A stretch of DNA of 64,000 bases from DASYQD01 sp963837455 (lineage in GTDB: Bacteria; Acidobacteriota; Thermoanaerobaculia; Multivoradales; JAIOJS01), in the NCBI GenBank assembly GCA_963837455.1, contig CAWINM010000015.1, forward strand, positions 9,725 to 73,724, written 5' to 3'. Positions 62,259 to 64,000 of this stretch are shown piece after piece. The notes beneath the pieces are model-generated. The model was not told where the DNA came from and ran no database searches. It saw only the letters and a program-made list of their open reading frames with translations. The position numbers and the translations under genes were made by a program. Every line of letters begins with the position of its first letter. Within the stretch, counting starts at the first letter, position 1.

Positions 62259-63054
62259 CTCGCGCCCCGCTTCCGGGGCTTCCTTGCCTCCTGCATGTGC
62301 GAGATCACATCAGGCGTCTACACGGTCCACGCATGGCAGCGAGCGTGCGCGAGCCGGTGTGGAGCGTCCTCGTGGACTGGTTCAGGCCGAGCAGAGATGC
62401 CATTCTCATGACCTGGCCGAGCTGAATCTGCCCGGGGGCCAGGCAGTGAGGGACTTGGGATTCCCCGCACTCGACCTCTGTGACGACGATGGCGTCTTCT
62501 GACGAAGCGGGAGATCGGTGAAGTGGAGACCGCGGAGCTCGAACGACGAGTCTGCAGGACTGGGCACACCGCCTCATGCGTCGCGACACCGGGTGGCGCT
62601 CGATCTCCAGACAACTGGCCTCGGCCATGGTTCGGATCGTGGCCATCGCCGTGGTGGGGGGCGCTGGCAGTGCCGCTCGACACGATGGCCAGACCTCGGA
62701 ATCGATTCTGGAGGATGCACGCCGGGTCCATGGCCTGAGCGACGAGGAGGCGGCGACCGTCCCGGGGTCTCCACCGTGTACGAGGACCTCCTGCGCGTCA
62801 ATCGCGACAGGATCGTGGTCGCCTTCAACGCCGCCTTCGACCGCGCCATTCTCGACAGTGAGTGCCGACGACTTCACCTTCAGCCGATAGCAGGACACTG
62901 GGAGTGCGCCCTTCAGCACTACATCGAGTGGCGAGGCTTCAGTGCCCCTCTGGCCACCATCCGTGAGATTGAGGGCCTACCTGGGCGCACATCGCATCGC
63001 GCAAGTGACGACGCCCTGACGACGTGGGACCTCGTCGCGCGCATGGCTAGGTGA
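62230..63054 (+). CDS. cas2: Cas2 fused to a DEDDh (DnaQ-like) exonuclease, frameshifted
   Basis: ATG at 62230 overlaps the cas1 end. The Cas2 part starts MGMTVVITRN; FRGFLASCMCEITSGVYT, VWSVLVDWFRPSRDAILMTW and GGQAVRDLGFPALDLCDDDG lie in different frames. About 100 residues on, an exonuclease domain begins: VALDLQTTGLGHGSD (motif I, Glu replaced by Gln), VAFNAAFDRAIL (motif II) and HRASDDALTTWDLVARMAR (motif III with His and Asp). Cas2-DnaQ fusions are known in some I-E systems and trim prespacers. Shifts occur near 62270, 62325, 62500, 62550-62640 and 62765. The stop is at 63054. Confidence 0.8.
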
Positions 63055-63121
63055 CCGAGGCGTGCTTGTGTGATCGTTGGACACCTGAATGACTCCAGGA
63101 TTAGAGTCAGAATGCCGCAGA
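63055..63121 (+). promoter_or_regulatory. Putative CRISPR leader
   Basis: These 67 bp between the cas2-dnaQ stop and the first repeat are visibly more AT-rich than the array and the flanking gene (TGAATGACTCCAGGATTAG). In type I-E loci the leader lies here, drives array transcription and guides integration. No clear -35/-10 pair or IHF site could be assigned by eye. Confidence 0.55.
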
Positions 63122-64000
63122 GGCTTCCCCGCGCGCGCGGGGATCGACCCCTCGGCTTCCCGCCCCCTCACGTGGCGGTAGCCGGCTTCCCCGCGCGCGC
63201 GCGGGGATCGACCCGTCGAGTACATCTATTGGATCGAGAAGGGAGGGCTTCCCCGCGCGCGCGGGGATCGACCCGCGGAGTAGGCGAGCATGATGAGCAG
63301 CGTCGGGGCTTCCCCGCGCGCGCGGGGATCGACCCCAGAGAGGCGCAGCGCGTTGGCCTCGACGTCAGGCTTCCCCGCGCGCGCGGGGATCGACCCTCGA
63401 GACCGTCGACCCCCGTCAGGAAGAGGGGGGCTTCCCCGCGCGCGCGGGGATCGACCCGAGGGCAGCGTGCTCGTCGGCGAGCCTGCTGAGGCTTCCCCGC
63501 GCGCGCGGGGATCGACCCCCTCCGCGGTTCGCCCTCTATCTCGATCCCAAGGCTTCCCCGCGCGCGCGGGGATCGACCCCCTTCACTCGCTTGCGGGTGA
63601 GGCTCTTCGACGGGCCTCCCCGCGCGCGCGGGGACTACCCTTCGTCCATGACGACCTGACCAAGGGCGTCGCGGCTTCCCCGCGCGCGCGGGGATCGACC
63701 CCGCGGGTACAAGGTGGACCGCGGCGCTCACCAGGGCTTCCCCGCGCGCGCGGGGATCGACCCTCTTGACAGTGGGGGTGTGGAGCGCTAAGACCCCGGC
63801 TTCCCCCGCGCGCGCGGGGATCGACCCCACTGACCTCACTGACCCAGGAGGACACTAGACGGCTTCCCCGCGCGCGCGGGGATCGACCCCGTCCGCTTCG
63901 ATGGCGCGCCACGCTGCAACGGGGCTTCCCCGCGCGCGCGGGGATCGACCCGCATTGTGACACCCTCTATTGACGTCCCGGCTGGCTTCCCCGCGCGCGC
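63122..64000 (+). CRISPR. Type I-E CRISPR array, at least 15 repeats, continues past the window
   Basis: The 29-nt repeat runs from GGCTTCCCC through a GC core to GGGGATCGACCC. The central 16 nt (CCCC, eight alternating GC, GGGG) is a perfect palindrome. Repeats start at 63122, 63184, 63246, 63307, 63368, 63429, 63490, 63551, 63612, 63673, 63735, 63798, 63861, 63923 and 63984 (the last cut). The 14 spacers are 31-34 nt, mostly 32, all different. Repeat 2 is 31 nt (extra GC), repeat 12 is 30 nt (extra C), and repeat 9 is degenerate at both ends. The repeat type and the upstream cas genes fit I-E. Confidence 0.98.

Noticed and set aside
63070..63963. Open frames on both strands across the CRISPR array giving repetitive Pro-Arg-Ala-Arg-Gly proteins
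   Set aside because: They only translate the 29-nt repeats and spacers; the spacing, palindromic core and upstream cas genes show an array.

Overview
The window is very GC-rich DNA, densely packed with genes on both strands. A protein with a VWFA-related acidobacterial-type domain, an IPTL-CTERM-type secreted protease, and a MacB-like exporter linked to a sigma-54 activator point to a Gram-negative bacterium of the Acidobacteriota or a close relative. This is inferred from gene content; no rRNA or tRNA gene was seen.

Layout. 1-5.96 kb: a DUF937-type protein (cut by the window edge), a LysM protein, a TMTC-like membrane protein with TPRs, a large AAA+ ATPase and a membrane-anchored coiled-coil protein. 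6.06-11.55 kb: one small secreted protein, then a minus-strand unit of an unknown helical protein, a 45-residue peptide, PspA/IM30, a substrate-binding protein fused to an OmpA domain, an ABC permease and an ABC ATPase. This unit contains many single-base frameshifts. 11.7-17.4 kb: a signalling block of a hybrid kinase, a receiver protein, a PAS histidine kinase and a NarL-type regulator lacking its phosphoacceptor Asp. 17.7-26.4 kb: a secreted protein, an NCS2 permease, an orphan sulfate-binding protein, a GGDEF protein, a frameshifted secreted subtilase and a PH-like membrane protein. 26.4-27.0 kb: a glyoxalase-fold protein with a histone-H1-like tail.

27.1-42.5 kb is a glucan/trehalose island: glycogen phosphorylase, OtsB and OtsA on minus; GlgE, a TreS-maltokinase fusion and GlgB on plus; then a GH13 glucosidase. 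Together they encode trehalose synthesis from nucleotide sugar and the route trehalose, maltose, maltose-1-phosphate, branched alpha-glucan. An internally deleted aldo/keto reductase and a truncated nucleotidyltransferase are embedded here.

42.7-53.2 kb: a Cache-like secreted protein; a minus-strand operon of an adaptor protein, an ABC ATPase, two FtsX/MacB permeases, a TolB-like fragment, a sigma-54 activator and a histidine kinase, headed by a good sigma-54 promoter; a glyoxalase-fold protein; and the VWFA-related protein. 53.4-64.0 kb: a type I-E CRISPR-Cas locus (cas3, cas8e, cas11, cas7e, cas5e, cas6e, cas1, cas2 fused to a DEDDh exonuclease) followed by an array of at least 15 repeats running off the window. 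A hicBA toxin-antitoxin pair lies antisense between cas3 and cas8e, and its toxin lacks the expected catalytic His.

Single-base frameshifts occur in otherwise well-conserved genes throughout, most densely at 6.9-10.9 kb (mostly extra bases) and 61.4-62.7 kb (mostly missing bases). Their pattern suggests sequence error or mixed-strain consensus at least as strongly as gene decay, so frameshifted genes are annotated over their full reconstructed extent.
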